From Tractidigestivibacter scatoligenes (lineage in GTDB: Bacteria; Actinomycetota; Coriobacteriia; Coriobacteriales; Atopobiaceae), in contig NZ_LOJF01000009.1 in assembly GCF_001494635.1 (NCBI RefSeq), forward strand, positions 1-64,000: a DNA stretch of 64,000 bases, in the 5' to 3' direction. Under the pieces are notes generated by a model, which saw only the letters and a list, made by a program, of their open reading frames with translations, ran no database searches and had not been told where the DNA came from. Positions 52,440 to 60,424 of the stretch are shown piece by piece. Within the stretch, counting starts at the first letter, position 1, and every line of letters begins with the position of its first letter. Made by a program: the position numbers and the translations under genes.

Positions 52440-53777
52440 ATGCCTAGCATTCTCTTCATTACCCGCGGGTGCGCCAAGAACGAGGTCGACACTGACCGCA
52501 TGCGCGCCCTTCTCCTTGGTGCCGGATACGACGAGACGGACGATCCGGACAAGGCAGATATTGCACTTATCAACACCTGCTCCTTTCTCGTCTCTGCTAC
52601 GCAAGAGTCGCTCGATACCACCCTCGAGCTTGCACAGCAGGAGGAGGGGGAAGGGCATGCACTCCCCATCGTGATGTGTGGCTGCGTGCCATCCCGCTAC
52701 GGCGCTCCCCTCGCTGAGGAGCTTCCCGAGGTATCCGCCTTCGTGAACGCCGACGACGAGGACGGGATCGTGGACGTCGTTGATAGCGTGCTGGGGCTCG
52801 AGCGCGACGTTGCGCCAGGCGTCCCCCAGGGCGTGCTGCGCACCGTGGACGGCGCCAGCGCCTACGTGAAGATTTCCGAGGGCTGCGATAGGTTCTGCGC
52901 GTTCTGCGCTATCCCGTACATTCGCGGGCGCTACCACTCTCGTGATGCAAAGGAGATCTGCGAGGAGGTCCACTCCCTCATGGAGGGCGGCGTGCGTGAG
53001 GTCGTGCTCATTGGGCAGGACACCGGCATCTGGGGCTCTGACTTCGACGAGCCGCGCACCCTGGCATCGCTCCTTCGCCAGGTTGCCGAGGTCGTGCGTC
53101 CCTACGGTGGCTGGGTACGCGTGCTGTACCTGCAGCCCGAGGGCATGACTGAGGAGCTCGTCTCCACGATTCGCGACGTCCCCGAGGTGCTGCCCTACAT
53201 CGACATCCCCATCCAGCACTGCTCGGCCACTGTGCTCGAGCGCATGGGCCGCAAGGGGTCGGCAGAGGAGTTCTCTGATCTCTTTGCGCATCTGCGCAAA
53301 GAGATTCCCGGCATGGTTCTTCGCACGACGGCAATGGCGGGCTTCCCTGGCGAGACGGACGAGGAGGCGCAGGAGCTGCTCGACTTCCTCCAAGATGAGG
53401 AGTTTGACTACTGCTCCGTCTTCACGTACTCCCCCGAGGAGGGCACGCGTGCCGCGACCATGCCCGATCAGGTCCCCGACGAGGTCAAGCTCGAGCGCAC
53501 GCAGCGCCTCATCGACCTTACCGAGCAGCTTGGCTTTGCCGCTGCCGAGAGACATGTCGGCGAGCGCGTGCGCGTCATCGTTGATGGCATTGAGGACGGA
53601 CCCGACGGCGCTGAGTTCATCGGCCATGCCTGGTTCCAGGCTCCAGACTCCGACGGCGTCGTTCACATCGCGAGTGGCGAGCTCTCCGTTGGCGACATAG
53701 TGACCTGCGATCTTGTCGACTCCTTCACGTACGACCTCGTTGGTGAGGTCGTTGAGGGCGAGGAGGGGGTGCGATGA
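52440..53777 (+). CDS. rimO: Ribosomal protein S12 methylthiotransferase RimO
   Basis: RimO methylthiolates an aspartate of ribosomal protein S12. The 445-residue protein has ILFITRGCAKNEVDTDRM, NTCSFLVSATQES, and the radical SAM cluster in YVKISEGCDRFCAFCAIPYIRG. It also has YLQPEGMTEEL, IDIPIQHCSATVLERMGRKGS and a C-terminal TRAM domain. GCAKNxVD is the RimO signature. pgsA overlaps its stop by four bases. Confidence 0.95.
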   Translation: MPSILFITRGCAKNEVDTDRMRALLLGAGYDETDDPDKADIALINTCSFLVSATQESLDTTLELAQQEEGEGHALPIVMCGCVPSRYGAPLAEELPEVSAFVNADDEDGIVDVVDSVLGLERDVAPGVPQGVLRTVDGASAYVKISEGCDRFCAFCAIPYIRGRYHSRDAKEICEEVHSLMEGGVREVVLIGQDTGIWGSDFDEPRTLASLLRQVAEVVRPYGGWVRVLYLQPEGMTEELVSTIRDVPEVLPYIDIPIQHCSATVLERMGRKGSAEEFSDLFAHLRKEIPGMVLRTTAMAGFPGETDEEAQELLDFLQDEEFDYCSVFTYSPEEGTRAATMPDQVPDEVKLERTQRLIDLTEQLGFAAAERHVGERVRVIVDGIEDGPDGAEFIGHAWFQAPDSDGVVHIASGELSVGDIVTCDLVDSFTYDLVGEVVEGEEGVR

Positions 53778-54382
53778 GCGGCGCAACCTCCAAGGGGGAT
53801 GCGTCCTCCATCTGGACCCCAGCCAACATTGTGACCTGCGTTCGCGTGGCCGCCGTCCCACTGTGGCTTCTCGTCGCCGAGATGTCTCCTGTTGCTGGCT
53901 TGGGCTCCGGGTGGTCACTTGGCGTCTTTCTCTTCTTTGTGGCGCTTTCGCTCACCGATAAGCTCGATGGCTACCTTGCGCGCAGCAGGAACGAGGTCAC
54001 GACCTTTGGCAAGTTCCTTGATCCCATAGCCGACAAGCTCGTCGTGGTGGTTGCCCTCTGCTTTCTCCTCGAGCGGGGAGAGGTCTCCTCGTGGGTTCTG
54101 CTCGTTATTGTTGCACGCGAGTTCCTCGTGTCTGGGCTGCGCATGGTCGTGGCCTCATCTGGCACCGTCATCGCGGCCTCTTCTCTGGGCAAGGGGAAAA
54201 CCGCTGTTACGATGGTTGCCATCTCCGCGCTGCTCCTTGCCATGGCGCTTCCCACGGGTGGCGCTGCGGAGGCCTTTGAGCTGCTCGGACAGGTGCTCAT
54301 GGTCGCAGCGGTTGTACTGACGGCTTGGTCGGGTATCGACTACTTCGTCAAGGCATGGTCGTACGTAGTGGGGGAGCGATAG
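53774..54382 (+). CDS. pgsA: CDP-diacylglycerol-glycerol-3-phosphate 3-phosphatidyltransferase
   Basis: PgsA makes phosphatidylglycerol phosphate, the committed step of acidic phospholipid synthesis. The 202-residue membrane protein has the CDP-alcohol phosphatidyltransferase motif in DKLDGYLARSRNEVTTFGKFLDPIADK, spread here over about residues 62-88 (DxxDGxxAR...GxxxDxxxD). Several helices surround it. The ATG overlaps the rimO stop and cinA follows at once, a common Gram-positive order. Confidence 0.94.
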   Translation: MSGATSKGDASSIWTPANIVTCVRVAAVPLWLLVAEMSPVAGLGSGWSLGVFLFFVALSLTDKLDGYLARSRNEVTTFGKFLDPIADKLVVVVALCFLLERGEVSSWVLLVIVAREFLVSGLRMVVASSGTVIAASSLGKGKTAVTMVAISALLLAMALPTGGAAEAFELLGQVLMVAAVVLTAWSGIDYFVKAWSYVVGER

Positions 54383-54384
54383 CC

Positions 54385-54909
54385 ATGGTACCTTCCGTCA
54401 TCTTCGACGGCGAGACGCTCGATGCATGCGAGTCGCTCGTCGCTGCGTGTCGGGCTTCTGGCGTAACGGTTGGCACGGCAGAATCCTGTACCGGAGGGCT
54501 GGTGGCATCGGCCATCACGGCCATTCCAGGCTCCTCCGAGGCTATACGTGGCGGAGTTGTTAGCTATGCGATACCCGTCAAGCGCGAAGTGCTGGGCGTC
54601 TCGAACGACATTCTCGATGCCCCAGGCGTTGGTGCCGTTTCAAGCGAATGCGCAGCAGCCATGGCGGAGGGGGCACGTCGCGTGCTAGGGTGCGACGTTG
54701 CTGTCTCGATAACCGGTATAGCCGGGCCGGGCGGCGAAGAGCCCGGCAAGCCCGTTGGAACCGTGTGGATGGGCCTGTCCACGCCTTTCTTCACGCAAAC
54801 GTTCCCAAACCTCTTTGAGGGGGACCGCGCTGAGGTGCGCGCGCGTGCCGTGAGGCGTGCGCTCGAACTTCTCATCCAGGGCGTTAGAGATTCTGCCGAT
54901 AAGCGCTAA
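54385..54909 (+). CDS. CinA-family nicotinamide-nucleotide amidohydrolase (PncC-type)
   Basis: The 174-residue protein is the C-terminal CinA domain alone. It has VTVGTAESCTGGLVASAITAIPGSS (catalytic Ser), GGVVSYAIPVKREVLGV, VSSECAAAMAEGAR, and SITGIAGPGGEEPGKPVGTVW. Such proteins deamidate NMN for NAD recycling. In competence operons cinA sits next to recA, as here, but the longer CinA has an extra N-terminal domain missing in this one. The preceding in-frame stretch to 54325 belongs to pgsA and was excluded. Confidence 0.92.
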   Translation: MVPSVIFDGETLDACESLVAACRASGVTVGTAESCTGGLVASAITAIPGSSEAIRGGVVSYAIPVKREVLGVSNDILDAPGVGAVSSECAAAMAEGARRVLGCDVAVSITGIAGPGGEEPGKPVGTVWMGLSTPFFTQTFPNLFEGDRAEVRARAVRRALELLIQGVRDSADKR

Positions 54910-55080
54910 CTTTTTTCTTTCTCGCTACGCGTTTCTGCTAGACGCGCCAGTCCTTGGGCGATGCTGTTTATGCAGGTAGATATCTTTGCACGTCAGAGAC
55001 GTGACTGCCCTGTGAAAGAATCCTGTCCGTACAGCGTCAAAATGGTGCAAGCCCTTCCTCGTAAGCTGTGGCCAGCGATG

Positions 55081-55109
55081 TTGACTACGAACGGGTGTTC
55101 GTATATCAT
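55081..55109 (+). promoter_or_regulatory. recA promoter with perfect LexA (SOS) box
   Basis: TTGACT (55081-55086) and TATCAT (55104-55109) are spaced by 17 bases. Between them, CGAACGGGTGTTCG (55088-55101) matches the Gram-positive LexA box CGAACRNRYGTTYG at all 14 positions. LexA bound here would block the promoter until DNA damage. Confidence 0.93.
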
Positions 55110-55138
55110 CGGTGGCAGCCAATAGATGAGGAGCAAGC

Positions 55139-56242
55139 ATGGCCAGGAGCAAGGGTACTGTCAAAGAGGTCAACCACCCCGAGACTACGGAGGAGCGCGA
55201 TAAGGCGCTCGAGGTTACCACGCAAGAGATAGAGAAGAAGTTTGGCAAGGGCGCCATCATGCGCTATGGCGATGACAACGCCAGCCTTGAGGTCGAGGCC
55301 ATCCCTACTGGTTCTCTGGCTCTTGACGCCGCGCTTGGCATAGGTGGCGTCCCGCGCGGGCGCATTGTCGAGATTTACGGTCCAGAGTCCTCGGGTAAGA
55401 CTACGCTCTCGCTTGAGATTCTTGCAGAGGCCCAGGCCATGGGTGGGGTCGTGGCTTTCATCGACGCAGAGCATGCGCTTGACCCAGGATACGCGGCACG
55501 CATTGGCGTAGACATCGATGAAGTTCTCATCTCGCAGCCAGATACCGGCGAGCAGGCCTTGGAGATCTGTGACATGCTTGTGCGCTCGGGTGCCATTGAC
55601 GTCGTCGTCATCGACTCCGTGGCTGCGCTTGTTCCTCGTGCCGAGATCGAGGGTGAGATCGGAGACACTACGGTTGGCCTTCAGGCCCGTCTCATGAGCC
55701 AGGCACTCCGCAAGCTCGCAGGCTCCCTCTCCAAGTCAAACACCACCTGCATCTTCATCAACCAGCTGCGCGAGAAGATTGGCGTCATGTTTGGCAACCC
55801 TGAAACAACCCCCGGTGGCCGCGCACTCAAGTTCTTCTCGTCGGTGCGCATGGACATCAGGCGTGTTGATAGCATCAAGGTCAACGGCGAGGTTGTTGGT
55901 AACCGCGTAAGGGTGAAGGTTGTCAAGAACAAGGTAGCCCCTCCCTTTAAGTCGGCAGAGTTCGACATCATGTACGGCACGGGTATCTCCAAGGAGGGCT
56001 CGGTGCTTGATATGGCGGTTGAATATCAGATTGTCGACAAGTCTGGCTCCTGGTTCACCTACGAGGGAGAGCGCCTTGGCCAGGGTCGCGAGGCGGCAAA
56101 GGCGTTTCTTGCCTCCAATCCGGACCTCATGGAGGAGATTGACCACAAGGTGCGCGTTGCCTGTGGGCTTGTCCTTGGGGACGAGCGCGTGGGCGAGCCT
56201 GTAGACGGTGCCGCCCCAGACTCTGAGGACGTTCAGCAGTGA
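55139..56242 (+). CDS. recA: Recombinase RecA
   Basis: RecA drives homologous recombination and LexA self-cleavage. The 367-residue protein has Walker [73 protein letters not shown] and a C-terminal acidic tail. GAGGAGC lies before the ATG. Its promoter carries a perfect LexA box. recX overlaps its end (GTGA), so the RecA modulator is co-expressed. Confidence 0.97.
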   Translation: MARSKGTVKEVNHPETTEERDKALEVTTQEIEKKFGKGAIMRYGDDNASLEVEAIPTGSLALDAALGIGGVPRGRIVEIYGPESSGKTTLSLEILAEAQAMGGVVAFIDAEHALDPGYAARIGVDIDEVLISQPDTGEQALEICDMLVRSGAIDVVVIDSVAALVPRAEIEGEIGDTTVGLQARLMSQALRKLAGSLSKSNTTCIFINQLREKIGVMFGNPETTPGGRALKFFSSVRMDIRRVDSIKVNGEVVGNRVRVKVVKNKVAPPFKSAEFDIMYGTGISKEGSVLDMAVEYQIVDKSGSWFTYEGERLGQGREAAKAFLASNPDLMEEIDHKVRVACGLVLGDERVGEPVDGAAPDSEDVQQ

Positions 56243-56943
56243 CGCGTTCCGCCAAGAGGGAGTGGCCAAAGACGGCTCTTGACTGGGAGGTTCACCTGCC
56301 CCAGCGCGGATCACGCGGCCTGGGGCAGGCCGCTCCTCGCGGTGAGGTCGTGGTGAGAACGCCCAAGCACGGGGAAGAGCACATTAGCGTCCCCGTTGCG
56401 GTGGCGCGTTCGCTAGACGCCAAGGCCAGAGGCCGAGAGCTTCTTCCCTCGTCACGCGCCGAGCTGTTGTATTCGATGGGGGAGATCTCTCGCAAGTGCG
56501 CCATGGAGCGTTCGGCCTCCCTCATCGACCGAAGGGACTACTCCGAAGGCGAGCTCTCTGAGCGGCTCTTGAGGGATGGTTATGCACCTCAGACCGTCGA
56601 GCACACTTGCAAGAGGGCAGTCGAATGCGGCCTTGTGGACAACACCCGCTTTGCCGACGCCTTTATCCGCTCGAAGCTATCCCAGGGCTGGGGAAGGGTT
56701 CGGATTGAGCGGGAGCTTTCGCGCCGTGGCATAGACATTGGTGATGTTCCTGGCTGGCCCGAGCTCTACCTCACGCAGGAGTCTGAGGAGGAGACGGCCT
56801 ACGAGCTTGCTTCCAGGCGTCGCCTTACTGGCAAAAACGACTACGAGAAGATTGTGCGTTTCCTGTCTACGCGGGGATTTCCCTTGGGCCTTGCCACTAG
56901 AACTGCCAGACGCGTCCTAGATGAGCGCCAAGAGGAGAGTTAA
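56239..56943 (+). CDS. recX: Regulatory protein RecX
   Basis: RecX binds RecA filaments and limits their activity. The 234-residue protein has the three-helix repeats in its second half: [56 protein letters not shown] and [23 protein letters not shown]. The first 75 residues are less conserved. It starts with GTG overlapping the recA stop. A 10-bp hairpin follows. Confidence 0.92.
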   Translation: MTRSAKREWPKTALDWEVHLPQRGSRGLGQAAPRGEVVVRTPKHGEEHISVPVAVARSLDAKARGRELLPSSRAELLYSMGEISRKCAMERSASLIDRRDYSEGELSERLLRDGYAPQTVEHTCKRAVECGLVDNTRFADAFIRSKLSQGWGRVRIERELSRRGIDIGDVPGWPELYLTQESEEETAYELASRRRLTGKNDYEKIVRFLSTRGFPLGLATRTARRVLDERQEES

Positions 56944-56949
56944 CCGTTC

Positions 56950-56982
56950 TGCGGGCTCGTTGCATTCTGCGTCGAGCCCGCA
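56950..56982 (+). terminator. Hairpin after recX
   Basis: TGCGGGCTCG (56950-56959) pairs perfectly with CGAGCCCGCA (56973-56982). The downstream bases are not U-rich, so termination may be weak or factor-aided. Confidence 0.5.
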
Positions 56983-57080
56983 ATCGATACCCGTTCTCTC
57001 CACAGTTCGTCTCCTCTCTTGCTTCTCTCGTATATTCCGTGAAGCGGGGCTGGTTTGGGCGCGGGCGGTACCCTAACAGT

Positions 57081-57111
57081 TTGACAGGTATCAAATGCGA
57101 ACATATGATTG
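57081..57111 (+). promoter_or_regulatory. rny promoter with near-perfect LexA box
   Basis: TTGACA (57081-57086) and TATGAT (57104-57109) are spaced by exactly 17 bases, a near-consensus promoter. CGAACATATGATTG (57098-57111) overlaps the -10 and matches CGAACRNRYGTTYG at 13 of 14 positions. The only coding sequence downstream is rny, 185 bases away. Confidence 0.7.
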
Positions 57112-57295
57112 AAAGGCCTGAGAGCGTATCTTCCGCTGGTTTACCAGCTGTGCATTGTAATTGTTTCACCGTGTCAGCATCATGGAACGTCATGTTTTTG
57201 GCATCTGCGGCCGGATACCCCGATGGCGGGTTCCCCAGCGCTATGCGTTGGGGTCTCCTGAACAATCTCGTGAATTCGTCATCTGAGGAGCGGCT
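57112..57295 (+). promoter_or_regulatory. Structured 5' leader of rny
   Basis: The leader has a short hairpin GCTGGT-TT-ACCAGC (near 57138-57151) and a stronger one, CCCCAGCGC (57233-57241) with GCGTTGGGG (57245-57253). TGAGGAG precedes the rny ATG. No gene or known riboswitch was recognised in 56983-57295. RNase Y may act on its own leader, an untested idea. Confidence 0.4.
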
Positions 57296-58846
57296 ATGGA
57301 AATTGTTATAGGAATTATCTGCCTAGCGGTAGGAGCGGGTTTGGCGTACTTCTTCCTGGCTGGGAAGAGCAACTCCAAGCTCAAGTCTGCTAATGAGCAA
57401 ATCGAGAGCGCGCGCGGCGAGGCCGAGCGCATCACGTCTGAGGCCCGTCGCCAAGCGGACACTGCCAAGAAGGAGGCGGTGCTCGAAGCCAAGGAGGAGA
57501 TTCTCCAGCTCAAGCAGAACTCTGAGGCAGAGGAGAAGAAGCGCAAGGGCGAGCTGCAGTCTATGGAAGGCCGCATCATGCAGCGTGAGGAGTCCCTCGA
57601 TCGCCGCAACGATGCACTCGACAAGCGCGAGCGTCAGCTCTCTGGCCTTCAGAGCCAGCTTGACCGTCGCAAGAACGACCTCGATGCCCTCGAGGGCAAA
57701 CAGACCACCGAGCTCGAGCGTATCGCCGGCCTCTCGAAGGACGAGGCTCACGACGAGCTCATCGCACGCGTCCGTGCCGAGAGCGTTCGTGATGAGGCCC
57801 AGATCCTCCGCGAGTCCGAGCAGAACGTGCGTGCAAAGGCTGACAAGACCGCCCGAGAGATCATCTCCACGGCTATCCAGCGCTGCGCTGCCGACCAGGC
57901 GGGCGAGATAACCGTCACCACCGTCCACATTCCCTCCGATGACCTCAAAGGCCGCATCATCGGCCGCGAAGGCAGGAACATTCGCACCTTCGAGCAGGTC
58001 TCGGGTGTCTCCCTTGTCATTGATGACACCCCAGAGACCGTAGTCCTCTCGAGCTTTGACCCCGTCCGCCGCGAGACGGCCCGCGTTGCCCTCGAGAACC
58101 TCATCGCTGACGGGCGCATCCATCCCGCGCGCATCGAGGAGCTTTATAAGAAGGCCGAGGACCTTGTCAACGAGCGCGTTCGTGAGGCTGGCGAGCAGGC
58201 TGCCTTCGACGCAGGCATCCATGACCTCCACCCCGAAATCGTGAAGACCCTGGGTGCGCTCAAGTACCGTACCTCCTTTGGGCAGAACGTCCTCTCTCAC
58301 TCCATCCAGGTCTCCGCGCTCTGTGGCATCATGGCCTCAGAGCTGGGAATGGACCCCGCCTCCGCCAAGCGCGCAGGGCTTCTTCATGACATTGGCAAGG
58401 CAATCGACCACGAGGTCGAGGGCCCGCATGCCGTTATTGGCGCCGACCTCGCTCGCCGCTATGGAGAGCGTCCCGAGATCGTTCATGCCATCGAGGCACA
58501 CCATGCCGACGTCGACCCAGATACCGTCCTCGACGTCCTCGTACAGGCGGCAGACGCCATCTCCGCCGCACGTCCCGGTGCTCGTCGTGAGTCTGCCGAG
58601 ACCTACATCAAGCGCCTCGAGAAGCTTGAGGAGATTTCCAATGCCCACGAGGGAGTCGAGCGTACCTACGCCATGCAGGCAGGACGCGAGCTCCACGTGA
58701 TGGTCGAGCCCGAGAAGATCTCTGACGCTCAGGCAACCGTGCTCGCGCATGACATCGCCAAGCAGATCGAGGACGAGATGGAATATCCCGGTCAGGTGCG
58801 CGTTGTGGTTATCCGCGAGTCCCGCGCGGTTGACGTCGCCAAGTAG
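57296..58846 (+). CDS. rny: Ribonuclease Y
   Basis: RNase Y is a membrane-anchored endonuclease that starts mRNA decay in many Gram-positives. The 516-residue protein has an N-terminal membrane anchor (IVIGIICLAVGAGLAYFFLA), a long coiled coil (about 25-190), and a KH domain (VHIPSDDLKGRIIGREGRNIRTFEQ). The HD domain has the metal motif in AGLLHDIGKAIDHEVEGPHA and HHADVDPDTVLDVLVQAADAIS. Length is normal. It is separated from recX by about 350 bases holding its own promoter; a GHKL ATPase gene follows 15 bases later. Confidence 0.96.
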   Translation: MEIVIGIICLAVGAGLAYFFLAGKSNSKLKSANEQIESARGEAERITSEARRQADTAKKEAVLEAKEEILQLKQNSEAEEKKRKGELQSMEGRIMQREESLDRRNDALDKRERQLSGLQSQLDRRKNDLDALEGKQTTELERIAGLSKDEAHDELIARVRAESVRDEAQILRESEQNVRAKADKTAREIISTAIQRCAADQAGEITVTTVHIPSDDLKGRIIGREGRNIRTFEQVSGVSLVIDDTPETVVLSSFDPVRRETARVALENLIADGRIHPARIEELYKKAEDLVNERVREAGEQAAFDAGIHDLHPEIVKTLGALKYRTSFGQNVLSHSIQVSALCGIMASELGMDPASAKRAGLLHDIGKAIDHEVEGPHAVIGADLARRYGERPEIVHAIEAHHADVDPDTVLDVLVQAADAISAARPGARRESAETYIKRLEKLEEISNAHEGVERTYAMQAGRELHVMVEPEKISDAQATVLAHDIAKQIEDEMEYPGQVRVVVIRESRAVDVAK

Positions 58847-58861
58847 GCGAGAGGTACTACC

Positions 58862-59959
58862 GTGGCAGGGGAGCAGGACTCCAACGCGGCCGGTTTGGCC
58901 GATTTCGTCGCTCGCATGGGCGGCGAGCGGTCGCTCCGCGTAGAGGAGAACCTTGGCGAGGGCTATGTCCGCCTCCGCGTTGCGGAGGCGGAGCGCCGCC
59001 AGGCAAAGCATGATATCCGTTGCGTGGAGGACATGGTCATCGAGCTTCTACGCAACTCTAGGGATGCCGGCGCAAAGCGCATCTACCTTGCCACGTCTCG
59101 TGAAGGGGACCTTCGCACCACGACCATCCTCGACGATGGCTCTGGCATTCCGGAGGACATGCAGGAGCATATCTTCGAGGCGCGCGTTACCTCGAAGCTC
59201 GAAAGTGTCCACGTTGACCGCTGGGGTGTCCATGGGCGTGGCATGGCGCTCTACTCGGTAAAGGAGAACGCAGAGTCAGCGCGTGTTGCCTCGTCTGCCC
59301 CGGGGAAAGGGGCGTCTATCACGGTTGTGACTGACGCCACCAAGCTTACCGAGCGTGCCGATCAGTCCACGTGGCCCGCGCTGGGTGAAGACGAAGACGG
59401 AAGGCGCACCTGCGCTCGGGGACCTCACAACATCGTGCGTACGTGCTGCGAGTTCGCGCTCGAGGAGTATGGCAGCTGCGAGGTCTATGTTGGTTCTCCG
59501 GCAGAGATCGCTGCCACCGCTCGCGCTCGTGTTACTCCCTCAGTCGACGGCTCAGATCTGCTCTTTATCGACGACCTCACAGCCCTGCCCGTGCTTGAAC
59601 GACTTCGGGCAGCTGCGGATGCGAGGGAGCTCCTCTCGGTCTGTAAGGGCCTTGGACTTGAGATGAGCGAACGCACGGCGCACCGTGTGGTGTCTGGGCA
59701 GATTCGCCCTCTGAGAAGCGTCGCCTCGCGCATGCTCCGCAAGGCGGATGCCCCCACGGGGCCCAAGCTGGTTGACCTTTACCGTGACCGTCGCGGCCTT
59801 AAGCTCTCAAAGCCTGACGCAGAAGAGTTCTCCCGTGTCCTTGCGAAGGACTTCTCGTTTATCGAAGACCGGTATTACGTTTCTCTTGTCAACAATCCAA
59901 AGGTGAGGGTTGGCAAGGGCCGCATTACCGTGACCTTTGACCTTGAAGAGGCGGATTAG
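58862..59959 (+). CDS. Stand-alone GHKL-type ATP-binding protein
   Basis: The 365-residue protein has the GHKL ATP fold. The N box is VIELLRNSRDAGAKRIYLA (about residues 59-77), with the Mg-binding Asn65; G1 is ILDDGSGIPEDM, and the lid region is WGVHGRGMALYSV. After about residue 165 the sequence is not recognisable to me; it contains a possible helix-turn-helix-like stretch MSERTAHRVVSGQIRPLRSV. There is no histidine-kinase dimerisation domain, sensor or MutL transducer motif. The GTG start is 15 bases after rny, implying co-transcription. The function is unknown; a role with RNase Y or SpoVS is only suggested by position. Confidence 0.75.
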   Translation: MAGEQDSNAAGLADFVARMGGERSLRVEENLGEGYVRLRVAEAERRQAKHDIRCVEDMVIELLRNSRDAGAKRIYLATSREGDLRTTTILDDGSGIPEDMQEHIFEARVTSKLESVHVDRWGVHGRGMALYSVKENAESARVASSAPGKGASITVVTDATKLTERADQSTWPALGEDEDGRRTCARGPHNIVRTCCEFALEEYGSCEVYVGSPAEIAATARARVTPSVDGSDLLFIDDLTALPVLERLRAAADARELLSVCKGLGLEMSERTAHRVVSGQIRPLRSVASRMLRKADAPTGPKLVDLYRDRRGLKLSKPDAEEFSRVLAKDFSFIEDRYYVSLVNNPKVRVGKGRITVTFDLEEAD

Positions 59960-60001
59960 ACGTATTCGCGTATCTGTCACTCCGCTTGCTTCACTTTGCA
60001 T

Positions 60002-60029
60002 TTGCATTAGCTAGCTGGGACATTACAAT
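60002..60029 (+). promoter_or_regulatory. Possible spoVS promoter
   Basis: TTGCAT (60002-60007) and TACAAT (60024-60029) are 16 bases apart, 78 bases before the spoVS start. The sequence is AT-rich compared with the surroundings. Confidence 0.45.
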
Positions 60030-60106
60030 CGTTGCTATATAAACTCTCATCAGCGAAGTCAAACGCACCACACCGATAACCACCGCACCATTGGAGCATC
60101 AACAGC

Positions 60107-60424
60107 ATGGATTTTCTGAAGGTCTCGAGCAAGTCATCTCCGGCGTCTGTCGCCGGGGCAATTGCCGGCATGGTTAAGGACGGGGTTCCCGTCAACATGC
60201 AGTGCGTCGGAGCTGGTGCGGTCAACCAGGCCGTGAAGGCGCTTGCCATCGCACGTGGGTTTCTCATCCCTACCGGTGTTGACATCTCCTGTGCGCCAAC
60301 GTTCTCGGACATCGACATCGGGGGCGAGAAGCGCACGGCAATCCGCTTTGCCGTTTACGTCCACAGGCTTACGCCCCAAAGCACCTCGGCAGACGCTATG
60401 GACGACAGGGGAGTGGTCGCGTAG
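60107..60424 (+). CDS. spoVS: SpoVS-family protein (stage V sporulation protein S)
   Basis: The 105-residue protein starts MDFLKVSSKSSPASVAGAIA. It contains CVGAGAVNQAVKALAIARG and TPxGVDI-like PTGVDISCAP, then the typical FSDIDIGGEKRTAIRF strand, the Alba-like SpoVS fold. The family member is usually about 86 residues, so the last 19 residues are extra. SpoVS affects sporulation and division in Bacillus but occurs in non-sporulating bacteria too. miaB starts at the base after its stop, so the two are coupled. Confidence 0.93.
   Translation: MDFLKVSSKSSPASVAGAIAGMVKDGVPVNMQCVGAGAVNQAVKALAIARGFLIPTGVDISCAPTFSDIDIGGEKRTAIRFAVYVHRLTPQSTSADAMDDRGVVA

Noticed and set aside
57039-57311. Small forward open frame across the rny leader
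   Set aside because: It has no ribosome site or recognisable sequence and runs through the promoter, LexA-like box and hairpins.
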